From positions 1,054,001-1,118,000 of the forward strand of contig JAUDYN010000010.1 of the NCBI GenBank assembly GCA_030407005.1: a stretch of 64,000 bases of DNA, written 5' to 3'. Under the pieces are notes generated by a model that ran no database searches, had not been told where the DNA came from, and saw nothing but the letters and a program-made list of their open reading frames with translations. The translations under genes and the position numbers were made by a program. Positions 25,144 to 35,951 of the stretch are shown here, one piece after another. The DNA comes from Desarmillaria ectypa. Its lineage: Eukaryota; Basidiomycota; Agaricomycetes; Agaricales; Physalacriaceae. Within the stretch, counting starts at the first letter, position 1. Every line of letters starts with the position of its first letter.

Positions 25144-25353
25144 TGTTGGGATAGTAATCCTGAGCAAGTACTAGAATGTACTCGAAGAATTAACTTACTC
25201 AGCAGGATCAACTTTGGACTGTAAAAGTGGACATACATAGTATTTCATAGTAAGTTCTAGAAGTAGTACAATATGTATTTAAGTAGGATACCTCTTGCTC
25301 AAGAGACAGTATTTTACCATCCTTTCTACATTCTCCTCACTCTCATTACAACA
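25144..25353 (+). repeat. Copia 3' LTR (210 bp)
   Basis: Starts TGTTGGGATAGT and ends ATTACAACA; followed by the target duplication GAAAG. Partner of the LTR at 11978-12409 and uninterrupted, so it shows the empty site of the nested solo LTR. Confidence 0.94.
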
Positions 25354-25358
25354 GAAAG

Positions 25359-27516
25359 CAACATTGAAAGATGCTGACTGTACTAGAAGTGCAAAGTGCT
25401 ATAATACTACACACACTAATGCACTCAACAGTTGCAGTTTGAAGAGGGTAAGTTATACCTGGTTGAATGTTTGTACTGTAGATACTAGGTTCTGAGTAGC
25501 AATTAAATATATGTATTATTGAATATACTTGAAATGACATAAGTTACTACTTTCTGTGTTACTGAACACAATCTGTCCCTGACAGGCTCCTTGGTGCAGT
25601 TTCTGAATGTGTACTAACTGCCTGATTGCAGTGTCTGAACTGATACTGTCTGTCTGGTTGCAGCTTTACTGGTACTACATGGATTCTAGTCTGTGTCTCA
25701 GCTTTCTATCTGTAACTTTCTGAACTGATTGCTTGCTAACTGTTTTTGCACACACAAAGTGACCAGGTCACTCAGTTCTATTCCAGGTGAGTCTGCAACT
25801 TAAAGCTCTCAGCCAATAAAACCCATATGATTCACTTGGTAGCATTCTGGGGGCTAGCAACTTCCTGTCTTGCTGCCACAAGCTGGTATTTATACTATTC
25901 TATCTTTCTCTACATTTCCAATAGTTTCAGGTACTATTATTATCCTTGTTGATGCAAACCAGGCAGGTATGAGCTCATATCCCTACTACTAGATAATCTT
26001 GATTATACTTGAGTCTACTTGTCCTAGTTTTCAGACTGATGCCATCAGATGGCCATCACTGCCAAGATGCCAGTTCCAACTAGGGACATGTGTATTACTA
26101 GTTCTGGACTTTTAGTTTTCTTCAAAGCTGATCATTAAGTTGTTAGTCCTGTCACCTAGAGTTCAGACTCATCATAGTGTGCTGCACCATATATATCTGT
26201 GCACCAAATTTTGGCTTCCACCTTGCTCAAAGAGCAAGCTAGTACTCTCCACAAGACTAACAACACCCACCTGCTCAATTAACAGGAATACAGGACTAGG
26301 ATCTTCTAGAAATAAAGGTCAGGAGGCAACAGACTGCCATCTGCACTATCATCCACCATCAGTAGCCTGCTTTTCCACCAGACCAGAAACTGTGTCAGGT
26401 ATAGCAGACTGCTATCCACCAGTGGAAGCCTGCACTTCCACCTTAATCTCACCAAGGATAGCAATCTCATATATTCCTCTCCTAGAAGAATCTTTTAGAA
26501 GTAAAAAGGGGTGGTTATGACTGAGTGGATTGCTACTTGACAAGAGTTATCAGAGCAGATAGGTATAGAGGTAGGAAGCTGGCTTGGTCCTGAGAGTATA
26601 AAAGCACAATAAATGTAACTAAGAAAGAGAGAAAATAATCTTGCTCATAGCACACTAAAGGAATAAATTCCTTACCCAAGCCTCCAGCTTAGCATACTTT
26701 AGCAGTCTTGCACCTAGTATTGCTAGCAGACAGCACAGAAGCTCACTGCTATTGTCCAGAACTTGCTCTCAAAGCTCACTCTCTTGAAAAGATGCTGAGT
26801 CCCACTCTTTCACTCTTGTCCACTATCAGAAGTGGATCCATACTGATCTGAAGCAGGTGGTTCTTGCACCTCCCTGTATACTTACTATATATAAAAGATC
26901 TTGCAAAAGCAAACTGTAATTCTCTCACCAGAGAGTTTGCTAACCTTACAATGGCTAACCCTTACTGATCTAGTGGGGCTTTCTAACTTCCAGGTTATCT
27001 TTACATGCTTTTCTTATGGGTACAGCCACACACATAGTTTGTATATTAATAAAATGGAATTTTATATGCTTTTTACAGTGGTGGAGCCTGGTAAGCATAT
27101 CATCATCCTTAGGGCTTCAGCTTAGGGATGACATTGCTAATAGCTTTGCCAAGGCCCACACACTCCATGACCTCTGCTATGTGCACTCATTCTTATCTCT
27201 ATTAACATGACTCTAACACATGTGTTCTGTAGTTCTTGGGCCTAGTGGCCAGTTTGTCATGAAAACAGCTTTGTAAGTTGAAAAATCCTCAGTCTTGTTA
27301 TGGTGTGCTAAAGCCCTTTATAGAATGGTTTCATTGTCATCAGATGCACTCTCATCACCCTTAGTCTTTAACCATTGGCTATACATATGTTCATCAATGG
27401 ATTTCAAGTTGGTGTTGTATTATGTTCATAAATTGAATCACCAATGATAAAACTTGCATTCTGTCTGCTATTTCCCAAATTGTCTGAATCACATCTGAAC
27501 TGACTATGTACACAAG
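25359..27516. other. CpG-free sequence of unknown origin
   Basis: About 2.2 kb right of the copia element without a single CG dinucleotide, ending abruptly at 27,517 where four CGs occur within about 25 bp. Contains a 126-codon frame (26140-26520, plus) and a TATA-like run (agtataaaagc, about 26,594-26,604) but no domain I recognise. It does not resemble either LTR family here. Most likely an older, heavily decayed mobile element into which the copia element inserted; no terminal repeats were found by eye. Confidence 0.6.
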
Positions 27517-27719
27517 CGCTCGATTTTCGAGTCCACGGGCCTCAGATCTTACTAAGTAGTAAGACAATGAATTTTGTTGAGGTAAGGGCTGCATTATGTA
27601 ATGATGCGTCATCATTACGTGGGAACTCACCCGAGTCCAAGGACTGGGCTCGGTTCGAGGCAGTGGACAGTGGACAGTAGTGGACACCTCTAACAAATAT
27701 TAATGACGCCCTCTTTCAA
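27517..27719 (+). promoter_or_regulatory. Promoter region of ASX-homology gene
   Basis: CpG-containing sequence resumes here. Three direct copies of gtggaca lie about 30-60 bp before the ATG at 27720. No clear TATA. Their role, if any, is unknown. Confidence 0.35.
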
Positions 27720-28903
27720 ATGTCTACTCGACCAAGACGCACAATCCGAAGCGCTGCCAGCTCCAAGATACCCCAATACGCAGTTGCTGCCTCAAAACCG
27801 TCATCTCACGATGGGCCCAACATGCAATACCTCTTGAAGAATCCACGGAGCGCCCTAACAAAGATAGACATTTCCGTGCGTACTCCTTCTCCCACCTTTG
27901 CAGCATTACCGGATCTCTTGAACAGTTTTTCAATAGACAATCTTCAACGCCGAAACCTGGTCCTTGCTCTCTGAGGACTCACGGGCCGTTTTGTCGACCT
28001 TGCTCCCACCGACAGCGTTCTTTGGATACCAGCAGTTCAATGATACTAGCCACCCAAGCAAGGATGCCTCTTCGTCATCATCGCTGTCATCATCGTTGGG
28101 AACGCTCGACCCCTCCGTTTTCACCGACGCGCACTTCCTTTCCGCTGCACACACCTTCCAAGATCACATATTCTCTGGATGGACCACAGACAGCCATGCC
28201 GCCAAGGTGGAGAAATGCAAACAAGGTATACGCGATGGTACACTTTCCGCACCGTACAAAGACGAAGAGTGGGCAAAGCAAAACAGAATCGACGCTCAGT
28301 GGCTGACGCTTCCTGAGTCGTCTGCTCGTGCAGGGTATGGTCCATCTTACCTGCAAACGACATTCCCAAGTTTCATATTTTCACAGGCAAGCCGCCGAGG
28401 TGAAATTTACGGACCTCGTCCACAACGCCATCATACAAGTTGGAGATATCATATCGTATAAAAGAAATTTTACAAATGGTAATGTTGTTATCGAGAAAGA
28501 TGCTCTTGTTCGTCGTCTTCTTTCTTTATTTTGTTATTTACTTATGTATATCTCCCACCAGGTGCAGTCTATTGACCGGAGGACAAAAAGCGTGACGCTG
28601 CTGCTCCCCAGCGGTATGACGCAGCATCTTCCCGCTGCCTTGCTGGTGCGCGTACCAGGCGACCCGGGTGACTCCATACGAAGTATGACAGTCATGTCTC
28701 CCTCTATGCTGGAGACCGGCCTTTTGGATATCGATGGTCGGGTTGAGCGGGGAAAGCGGCCCAATGGGAATGCGTGGAAGTCTTTCACTTTGTGGCGGTG
28801 GAAAGACAGCGATGAAGAGCTGTTCGACCTAGATGAAAGAGGCAGGAGGGAGAGTCATGGCACTCTCTTTTATATTCGTGGCTGCTTTTATCACGACCGG
28901 TGA
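27720..28903 (+). CDS. ASX homology (DEUBAD-type) domain protein
   Basis: Four exons: 27720-27875, 27937-28334, 28387-28507, 28562-28903; 338 aa in frame. After a basic N terminus (MSTRPRRTIRSAA) comes the conserved block LLKNPRSALTKIDIS, NAETWSLLSEDSRAVL, LLPPTAFFGY, which matches the Asx homology domain of fungi as I remember it. In animals this domain (ASXL1) activates the deubiquitinase BAP1 in the PR-DUB complex that removes H2A ubiquitin. Downstream is a basic/acidic region with VGDIISYKRNF and VQSIDRRTKSVTLLLPSG. The last exon may continue: GGTGAGTG follows the final codons, so the stop at 28903 could instead be intronic. Nuclear role is inferred from the family. Confidence 0.8.
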
Positions 28904-29196
28904 GTGCTCGCTGTACATCCTACGTTTCTAGCAAAGTTGGAACTACAATGATTTTCTATTTATATGATGTGTATCTCGGGGAGAGTCGCATTCTTTTCGA
29001 TCGTAGTCCGTGGACACTCTTTGATGTATTCCGATTGTAGCTGAAATGAGGGATCTTGAGGTGTAAGCTACATAAATAGTGTTTCCCTTTGAACATGATG
29101 CGAGGAAGCTGGAATTGAAAGTGGCGAAGGACCAGTCTGCTCATGAAGTCGCCATCCTGCAACTAGTTCCTGGTAATATGCTAAGTTTTTAATTTG

Positions 29197-29504
29197 ATGA
29201 TCGAGGTCGGGTTAGGGTTGGCTACTCTTTCCCAAACCATCATGGCAATGTCCGGCCCTCTACACTCGAGGCACGTCTACGATGCCATTGCACGTCGATA
29301 CCCAGCATTGGAAATCGTGGACGAGAAAGAGCAGCAGAAGTTCCAGGATATTATCGATAGTAAGAAGAGAGGGAAGGGTTCCCCGACAAAGTCAAAGGGA
29401 AAGGCGTTTGACTCTCTTCCTTTTTCCCCGTCGGTCTTTTTTTTTGGTTTTTTTTTTTCACCTGTGGTCCAGAGGACACCAAAAGAGCTCAGAAGAAACG
29501 GTAG
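29197..29504 (+). CDS. Possible small two-exon gene of unknown function
   Basis: Exon 1 ends at 29359 with a good GTAAGA donor; joining to an acceptor at 29472 gives a basic C terminus (KFQDIIDKDTKRAQKKR then stop at 29502). The segment HVYDAIARRYPALEIVDEKEQ looks coding. Start may be ATG 29197 or an internal ATG (MAMSGPL). No family assigned. The intron would be 113 nt, longer than its neighbours. Confidence 0.4.
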
Positions 29505-30345
29505 ATGCAGGCCTATATCTATGCTCCTTAATTTCGGTGCTGCGGTCTATATCCTCGTCGCAAATTGCATGTATCTACGAGAGATGTGTGCTAGCAATGG
29601 AATGCTATCTCCCTCGTCAATACCATCATCATCCAATTTTTTTGATCAAACTGTTCTTTTCTTGCCGGTCTCAAGAACGCATTCAACTCAACTCCCATGA
29701 CCTCTCCATACCTTTGCTATCGTTCCTCATCACCAACATCGAGAATGTCTGTCTGCAGTCTCTGAACAATGACATCGAGGGCATGGTTAAAGGAGTCATA
29801 CTTCGTCTTTCCATGAAATGCATTCCTGGGGTCATCGGATTGCATCCTTGCATAAACACTTTGTCTCGTCACCCCTATCTGATTGTACTGATACCGGTGC
29901 ATCGAAAAGCGCTTACACGTCTCCTTATATCCTTGCATGGGCTCTCTGTACAAGTTCTGGGGCCGTCACTGAAAGGTCTTTATTTTGGTTTTTTTAATCC
30001 CACATTTTGTTTAACTTATACCAGTACGCAACGGTATAACATCGAATGTTACTTGTAGTGTTTCTGTAGTCCGCATTGTTCGAGCATGCTCTCCTGGATA
30101 TCTCACACCGCATACAAATAGATGGCTGACCGCAATGCACCTAATCTGGGGAAACATGCATCGACATCTTATCCACAAACTCCAGAGTAAGTCTTAATTC
30201 CATGGCGCTCTCTGTCTAGAACCTGGTCACGAATTGATAAATTCCGTCGCGTCCCCCGTAAGCTCGTGCGCAGAGACCCGACTCGCGCAGTGTAAGTATT
30301 TACTGATAAACATAGCCATACGAAGTGAACGACAAGTTGAAGAAA
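29505..30345. other. Intergenic region
   Basis: No supported gene. T-rich runs occur near 29,640 and 29,980. Holds the 3' end of the minus-strand HET-like gene on its right. Confidence 0.5.
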
Positions 30346-32960
30346 TTAAATAGTGAAGACGCGCTTCTGCCATCCCTCGAACCGATAAGTCATAGTATTG
30401 AATGTGAACCAACAACCTCCCTCCGCTCGACGAAACTTTCCTTCCTGGTATTCCTCCAACAATATGGCTTTAGCCAGTACCTTGGGATCAAAGAATCGGA
30501 AGGTAGATTGAGTATACATGCGTCCCAGCAGGGCCACATGAAACTTCGTCCTTTCCACGGCCTCAGAGAGCCTCCACACCTTGCCATGATTGTCCACGAC
30601 AAACGGCGGTCGGTGAAGATCATGGAACTGTAAGAGCTGGCTGTCGTAAGACTGCTTCGGAGACTGGGCGGGGTGCCGTTCTTGGAAACCCCCAGTCCAC
30701 TTTACAGGTGCACATTTCATTGTCAAGGTCAAAAACCCGTGAGCATCCGTTTGTGCCCCAGATATCTCCTCTGTGGCAAGCCAGCCATCAACGTCTCGCA
30801 TCAGCTCAGCCGCCTCCAATCTCCGTGAACCAACTTCGTAGACCGCCGCACCAGCCTCGTCAGTTTCTGGGAATCCTGGAAAAGAGCGGATCGAAGGGTT
30901 CTCCGGGAGTGAAAGCGACGTCGCGAGCCAGGTCGGAGAACCCCCTTGCTTCAAGATTTCCCTGGCCAGCGCTATAGTCGCCCCCAGACGATCGTGGGCT
31001 TCGAACTCTTTCGGGTTCAGAGTGACGCCGAATAACCCCATAATGCTGAAAATCATGTCCACCGGACGTGAGGACGTTCTCATCTGCGCGCTCCTCCAGA
31101 ACGCAGTATTCTTCCAACGCCCTGAGGGTCTGCGGGGTCATCCATCGGCTTCATCGCTGGAGAAAGAGCAAAGGCATGACGCCAGCCAGCTTCGTCGTTC
31201 CCAAAGATGCGAATAATGATGTCGACTTTCCGTCCTGTCCAAGTCTCTAGGGACCGGACACGAAACTCGACGTTCTCTGCAACACTGGCTTTGAGAAGAG
31301 AGTACAATTGGATTTGGGCGGATTCCCCAGAAACGATTTCCTCGACGCTGCCACCGGTGCCGAGGGGCTTGCGAGGATTTCTAAAGGTTCCGAAGCTGTA
31401 CTCCCACTGAATCACTACACTGCACTCCTTTGGTGCCACGGCCTCCTGGAGAGTCCAGCCTCTGTGAATCCACAACGTTGGCTCCCAGATACTTGCCAGA
31501 CGACGAGTACCACCCGGAAGGACGTAACACTTTGTGCATGAAGCGTAAACGCTGTACATCCTCTGAATTTGCCAAGCCTTATCCTCTCGACTTGTCTGGA
31601 TGATGCCCAATCTGTCCAGCCAGATTAGAGGGATCTTATCAAGAAGACACGCTCTGCAGGTGTGGAGGAGGACATCGATGCTGATAGGATCCCCATCTAT
31701 CGCGCCTGCGACAGCAAATGACCCATACTTCGCCATTGAAGCAGTAGCTGGACCGATGACGCCACGCCATACATAGGAAATAGCTGCGTACGATCGAGCG
31801 GAGAGATCCCTGTACTCGAGCACACGGAGGGTGCGCCCATGGACCAGTTGTGAACAGTCAATGAAGCGGAAACGGCAGGGTGTCGCATTGCAAAAAATGT
31901 CGACCATTGCATCTGAGAGAGCAGACAATGGCTCTGAGAGCACGACAGCTTGAGGTTCGGGGCATTCCATCGCGGCTGGAGTAGACGGAGTAGAGGGCTC
32001 ATCATCTGGTAGAACACCTGCCCCCTTGGCGCGCATTCCTTCTTCAACAAGTCGGTTCACAACCACGTCTTGGAACATTTGGATGGGGTCGCGCAGCAAG
32101 TCTTCCACTGCTATAGCGGCGCTAGGCAAACGTCAGCCTTGAGTCGTGCCACAAATGTTACATGAAGACAGACCTATCCATTTTATATGCGTAATCGGGC
32201 ACAGAGGAAGATTCTTGTACATCGCTGGTTGCCCGAGATACTATTTCGGCTCGTTGAAGTCCATTGTGTAAGTTCTCCTTCATTCGTTGCAGGACGTCTG
32301 CAAATAGCCTGGGTGACAGATGAAGCGGTGCCGTCAACACGGGGTCGGATACATACTGTTTCTTAGTCTCCTCAGACAACAATGTTGGGGGTTGACATGA
32401 GGCACTCGCAGTCGGGATGTTGCCCTGGTTTGGCGTTGTCTCTGGCATGTTCGTTGTCGGAAAATTGGTGTCAATAACCCGATCATCGTTCAAGACTACA
32501 TCTTGTGCAGCTGAGCCACTTGCCGACTATCCGGCTATGAGACGTAGGACACCAAAAAGAAGCCGAACTTACCTGAAGGTCAATGCTCTCCGGCTCTTTT
32601 TCATGAGCGTCGTCTCTTGAGTGAACTGCGAGACTACGATGGCTCTACACGTAACGGTAAGTAACGATAGTCGGTGGAACAGGAAAGGCGTCGTACACCG
32701 TGAGCGGAACCTGCCGTCATAGCGGGAGGCGGACCCGTAGGATCGTACTCTTGTGCTAAAATCTGGTCGTCTACTAGCATCACATTGAATTGGATATTCA
32801 GAAGAAGTAGCCAGGATGGCATACCAGAAGAGTTATTGCCTTCCCGAGCAACGACTGTATAGTCGGCCAGTGGTTGAGGCGAGATTAACTCGTTTGTACG
32901 AGCATTTGATGGAAGAAGAATGGCATCAGCTTCACGCGCTTTCTTTTTCGATGAACGCAA
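30346..32960 (-). pseudogene. HET-like (heterokaryon incompatibility-related) protein, apparent frameshift
   Basis: HET proteins mediate allorecognition and cell death in fungi. Minus-strand frames 31080-32129 and 30346-31106 carry the body: YAAISYVWRG, LIWLDRLGIIQTSREDKAW, IQRMYSVYASCTKCYVLP and IHRGWTLQEA match a HET domain; the tail contains MRTSSRPVDMIFSIMGLFGV. The two parts lie in different frames and no intron of usable size joins them; the switch is near 31,110-31,130 (KPMDDPADPQ to NTAFWRSAQM). Upstream exons join by GT-AG introns (acceptors before SAAIAVEDLL, SASGSAAQDV and VHSRDDAHEK), with PSWLLLLNIQFNV near the N terminus. The true start is uncertain (around 32.8-32.96 kb). It may be a pseudogene, or the shift may be a sequence error. 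Confidence 0.75.
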
Positions 32961-35386
32961 ACAGTTACCCTAGTCGATGGCGAACATGTTGTTGAGTCAT
33001 TCATTGAGCAGCAAGGATGCACCATGGTGGAGGCCGAAGAACGACACGAAAAGAGCTAGAGAGGACTAGGCAGCTTCATATGTAGGTCAGGGCATGCTCG
33101 AGCGAGTCCAGCGTGCATGCAGCCTGTTTGTTGCGTGCTCATAGGCTGCATAGCTATCATGAAGCTAAATTGTACTAAGTGCATCATACATGTCCTTGCG
33201 TCCGTGTGACATCCATTTTTGCAAGTAGAAGTGGCCGTGCTCCACGTTCGACTGCCTTTCCTGCCACCATGATCAATCGCATAGACACATTTTCTTCCAT
33301 ATCGTTCCCACAAATGACTTTTCTGGAGCCCTGCACCCATCATGTACAATGATTCAATAACTTTCTGCTTGTTTTGACGCCTGATCCTATCTGATAAGTC
33401 AATTACCGGAGACTTTGACTTCATATCTCGCTCACATTCCTCTCTTGCTTCGATTATTCATGCGAATTATATACATCAGATCCTGTCCTTCTGAGTTCTC
33501 AGTTCTGGAAGTTACTTCGAAATTCAGGCTCCCCTCTTCAGCAGTCACATGCTTCGGCTCAGGTGCCTGTTGTGCTTTACCTCTGCCGTCCCCGAGCCTC
33601 TAATGCTACAGTGGCTAACCATGCATGGGCCACGCCTTCCGGCTGTATTTTTTTTCTCTAGGAAACTGTATGTGTCGTCCTCGTATACACTGGGCGCGCC
33701 TGTTTCCCTGCTTAGTTGGTGATCTTCGGCTGTACAAATGACTTTGCTGACTTGTGACAGCCATAATGTCAGGTTCTACCATACGTCATGAATAGATATA
33801 TTGATCTAGTAGGGATCCATCGCACTGCGAGTGTTTTCAAGGGTGATTAGTGCTGAATGGCTTCTTTCCGTAGCTTTTACACTGATTGCACCCTGCCTAG
33901 AACATTTATCCTACCGGAAATTTACATGAGATCACCCGTACCCGTACCCGTCAGTTCTGTAGAGTTTTAAGGTGGTCAGAGCGATACCGCCCCTACATTC
34001 CCCGTGATTGGGGATTTTGCCGCTTCTGCCGAGTAGCAGTAGAGGATGAACCACATGGATTACTCGTCCGTGTTGTCGCTCCCAGTTTGGCCTTCCAACG
34101 ACAGCAATCTTTGGTCAATGTCTTTCGTGTATGTCCTCAATTGCAGTCGATGTGGAACGGGCTTGGCATGGATGACCGGTTGGCTTGCCTGCTGCAGTTA
34201 CCGGCTGCGAAGGCTCTTTTCATCATATCCTCGAAATCTTCCGAGGCACCCCGGTTTACATACCTCTACACTCTCTTTGTATTGCTACATCGGAGGACAT
34301 GTGAACGCGTCAAGTATTGTGGTTGACGTGTAATTGTAGTCTGTGACACGGAACGTGTTGGCAGAGCCCCGGCGTTCCTTTTTAGGACCTTGCCCGGTTT
34401 ATCTTTGCGATGGTATCTGTTTCCCGTGCAATCCTAGCCCATTCCTACTATGTCGTACCCAACATACCTGCCCAGTGCCATGGCCACTGCTGCTGCCATT
34501 TCATCCTGCTCTAGACTCCATCAAGGTGCGTACGCTACGCTACGTCCTTCAATTTTCGCTACAAGCCAACTTTATCCTTAAGATTATTTTTCCAATCCCT
34601 CCACTTGCAGTGCTGAACACCAAATCTATTTAATCACGCATGTTCAACTGCTGTCTTCCACTGCTATAACGAAATGCAGTAAACCACTCTCGTCCACGTT
34701 TACCCGCCATATACCAAGTCCTCCTCTCGATACATAATGTCAGTTTGGAATTACTCTTCCCCAAGTCTATGGCCGCGACTTCTAATCCAGTGAGGGAGGA
34801 CTGAAGACCGAGAGGCCCGGAGAAAGGGAAAGGCGCCAGAAAGTTGTCGACAGGGCACACTGAACTATGAGCGACAACTCATTTTGGCTTTGTATCACGA
34901 CTACACTGTATAGTGGATGGCAGCCTGATGTTTTTTACCGCCGACATATGACTACTTCTTTTTTAAAGATGATGACTACCAAGAATTGTCCGTATAATGC
35001 CAGGAGCCAGATCAGCTCTACATGTCTCTCTATTCAGTTCTTGCTCGGTGCAACAACTACTTGCTCCCGATACCATGCCATCCTCTCTTCCACCATCACC
35101 ACTCTTATTTTCTTCACTGAACCTTTTCTTCTCTGTCTCGTTCCTTTGTATCCATGTATCGTTGTTTCACGGGCCCAACTACAGCCGTGTGCACGAAATT
35201 ACTCATTGCGATGTCTCCTTGCTCGCTTCGCTGTTCCCGAATGCCAACGTTTCATGCATCACAGCTCGTCTCGTCAGCTGTGCTCGCCTTGCGCTTGCAT
35301 TTGCCCTGCGCTTGCACTTTCCACAGTCTGTGGTCCTTTCCTGCTCGAAAATCGTTGGTGAACCTATGGCTTTTTGCACACGAGCC
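32961..35386. other. Long intergenic region
   Basis: About 2.4 kb with no recognised gene. Frames such as 33056-33424 (-) and 34046-34333 (+) have no domain and biased composition. Contains short direct repeats (acccgtacccgtacccg near 33,938). Confidence 0.45.
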
Positions 35387-35772
35387 ATGGATTCTACAAC
35401 CTCTGCCGAAAAAGCTACAGTCATCGTTCCATTCTCGAAGACCGATACGCCTGACTGGATAGACTGGTTGTGCATCACCTATCCCGCCCACAGCCGTGAT
35501 GAGATACAAGAGATTTATGTCTTACGATACGGTTCTCCTGACGCTACCAAATCTGCCATTGACGAGTACCGCGGTCAAGTTGTCGAGCCTGCAGGCAGCA
35601 GCCTCAAACGTATCAGCGTGCGCTCTTTTTTATGGTGTTGCGTATGCTACACCTTAATATCAGTTCTAACCCCCAGATACCTTGTCGGTTACGTATTTTG
35701 TTGTTACTTCTCTATTTTGCCCAAGGTGCAGAGGTTGTTTACATAGAGTACATACCTTGTTGTGTATTGTAA
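35387..35772 (+). CDS. Possible 108-aa gene with C-terminal CaaX-like end
   Basis: Exon 1 (35387-35617) encodes an acidic 77-residue segment (MDSTTSAEKATVIVPFSK, DEIQEIYVLRYGS). A GT-AG intron (35618-35676) joins it in frame to a 31-residue tail with a hydrophobic run (LRILLLLLYFAQG) ending PCCVL. The terminal CCVL would fit a prenylation (CaaX) box. No family recognised; the predicted splice alone creates the tail, so this is tentative. It ends about 180 bp before the UPRT start. Confidence 0.3.
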
Positions 35773-35951
35773 TAACTCGATATATATTTAAGAATGGCCT
35801 ACATCTCACACGGGCAAAACACGGCCGAGACAAAGAAGGAAGAGTACTAAGGGCCTATACAGGCAGTTCATTGACTCTTCCTCTTATCATCACCCCGGAC
35901 GTCCCATTCTTTTCTCTCAAGGCTTCACCACCGCTTTGTATTAAATAAATA
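35773..35951 (+). promoter_or_regulatory. Promoter of uracil phosphoribosyltransferase gene
   Basis: TATA-like cgatatatatttaag near 35,778-35,792, about 160 bp upstream of the ATG, followed by a CT-rich leader (ttcttttctctcaagg). Assignment is by position only. Confidence 0.4.

Larger units (their letters stand above)
11978..25353 (+). mobile_element. Ty1/copia LTR retrotransposon, degenerate, interrupted by other elements
   Basis: The element runs from the 5' LTR (11978) to the 3' LTR end (25353). Target-site duplication GAAAG is present on both sides (11973-11977 and 25354-25358). Domain order on the plus strand is Gag, protease, integrase, then reverse transcriptase and RNase H, i.e. copia type. 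The integrase-RT junction is split by a gypsy element at 14721-23401. Many in-frame stops show it is dead. Without the nested elements the copia part is about 4.5 kb. Confidence 0.93.

Noticed and set aside
27635..27665. ggttcgagg resembles a tRNA B-box
   Set aside because: No A-box or acceptor stem pairing in the preceding 60 bases.
33938..33960. acccgtacccgtacccg short tandem repeat considered as telomere-like
   Set aside because: Only about three units and not the TTAGGG type usual in fungi.
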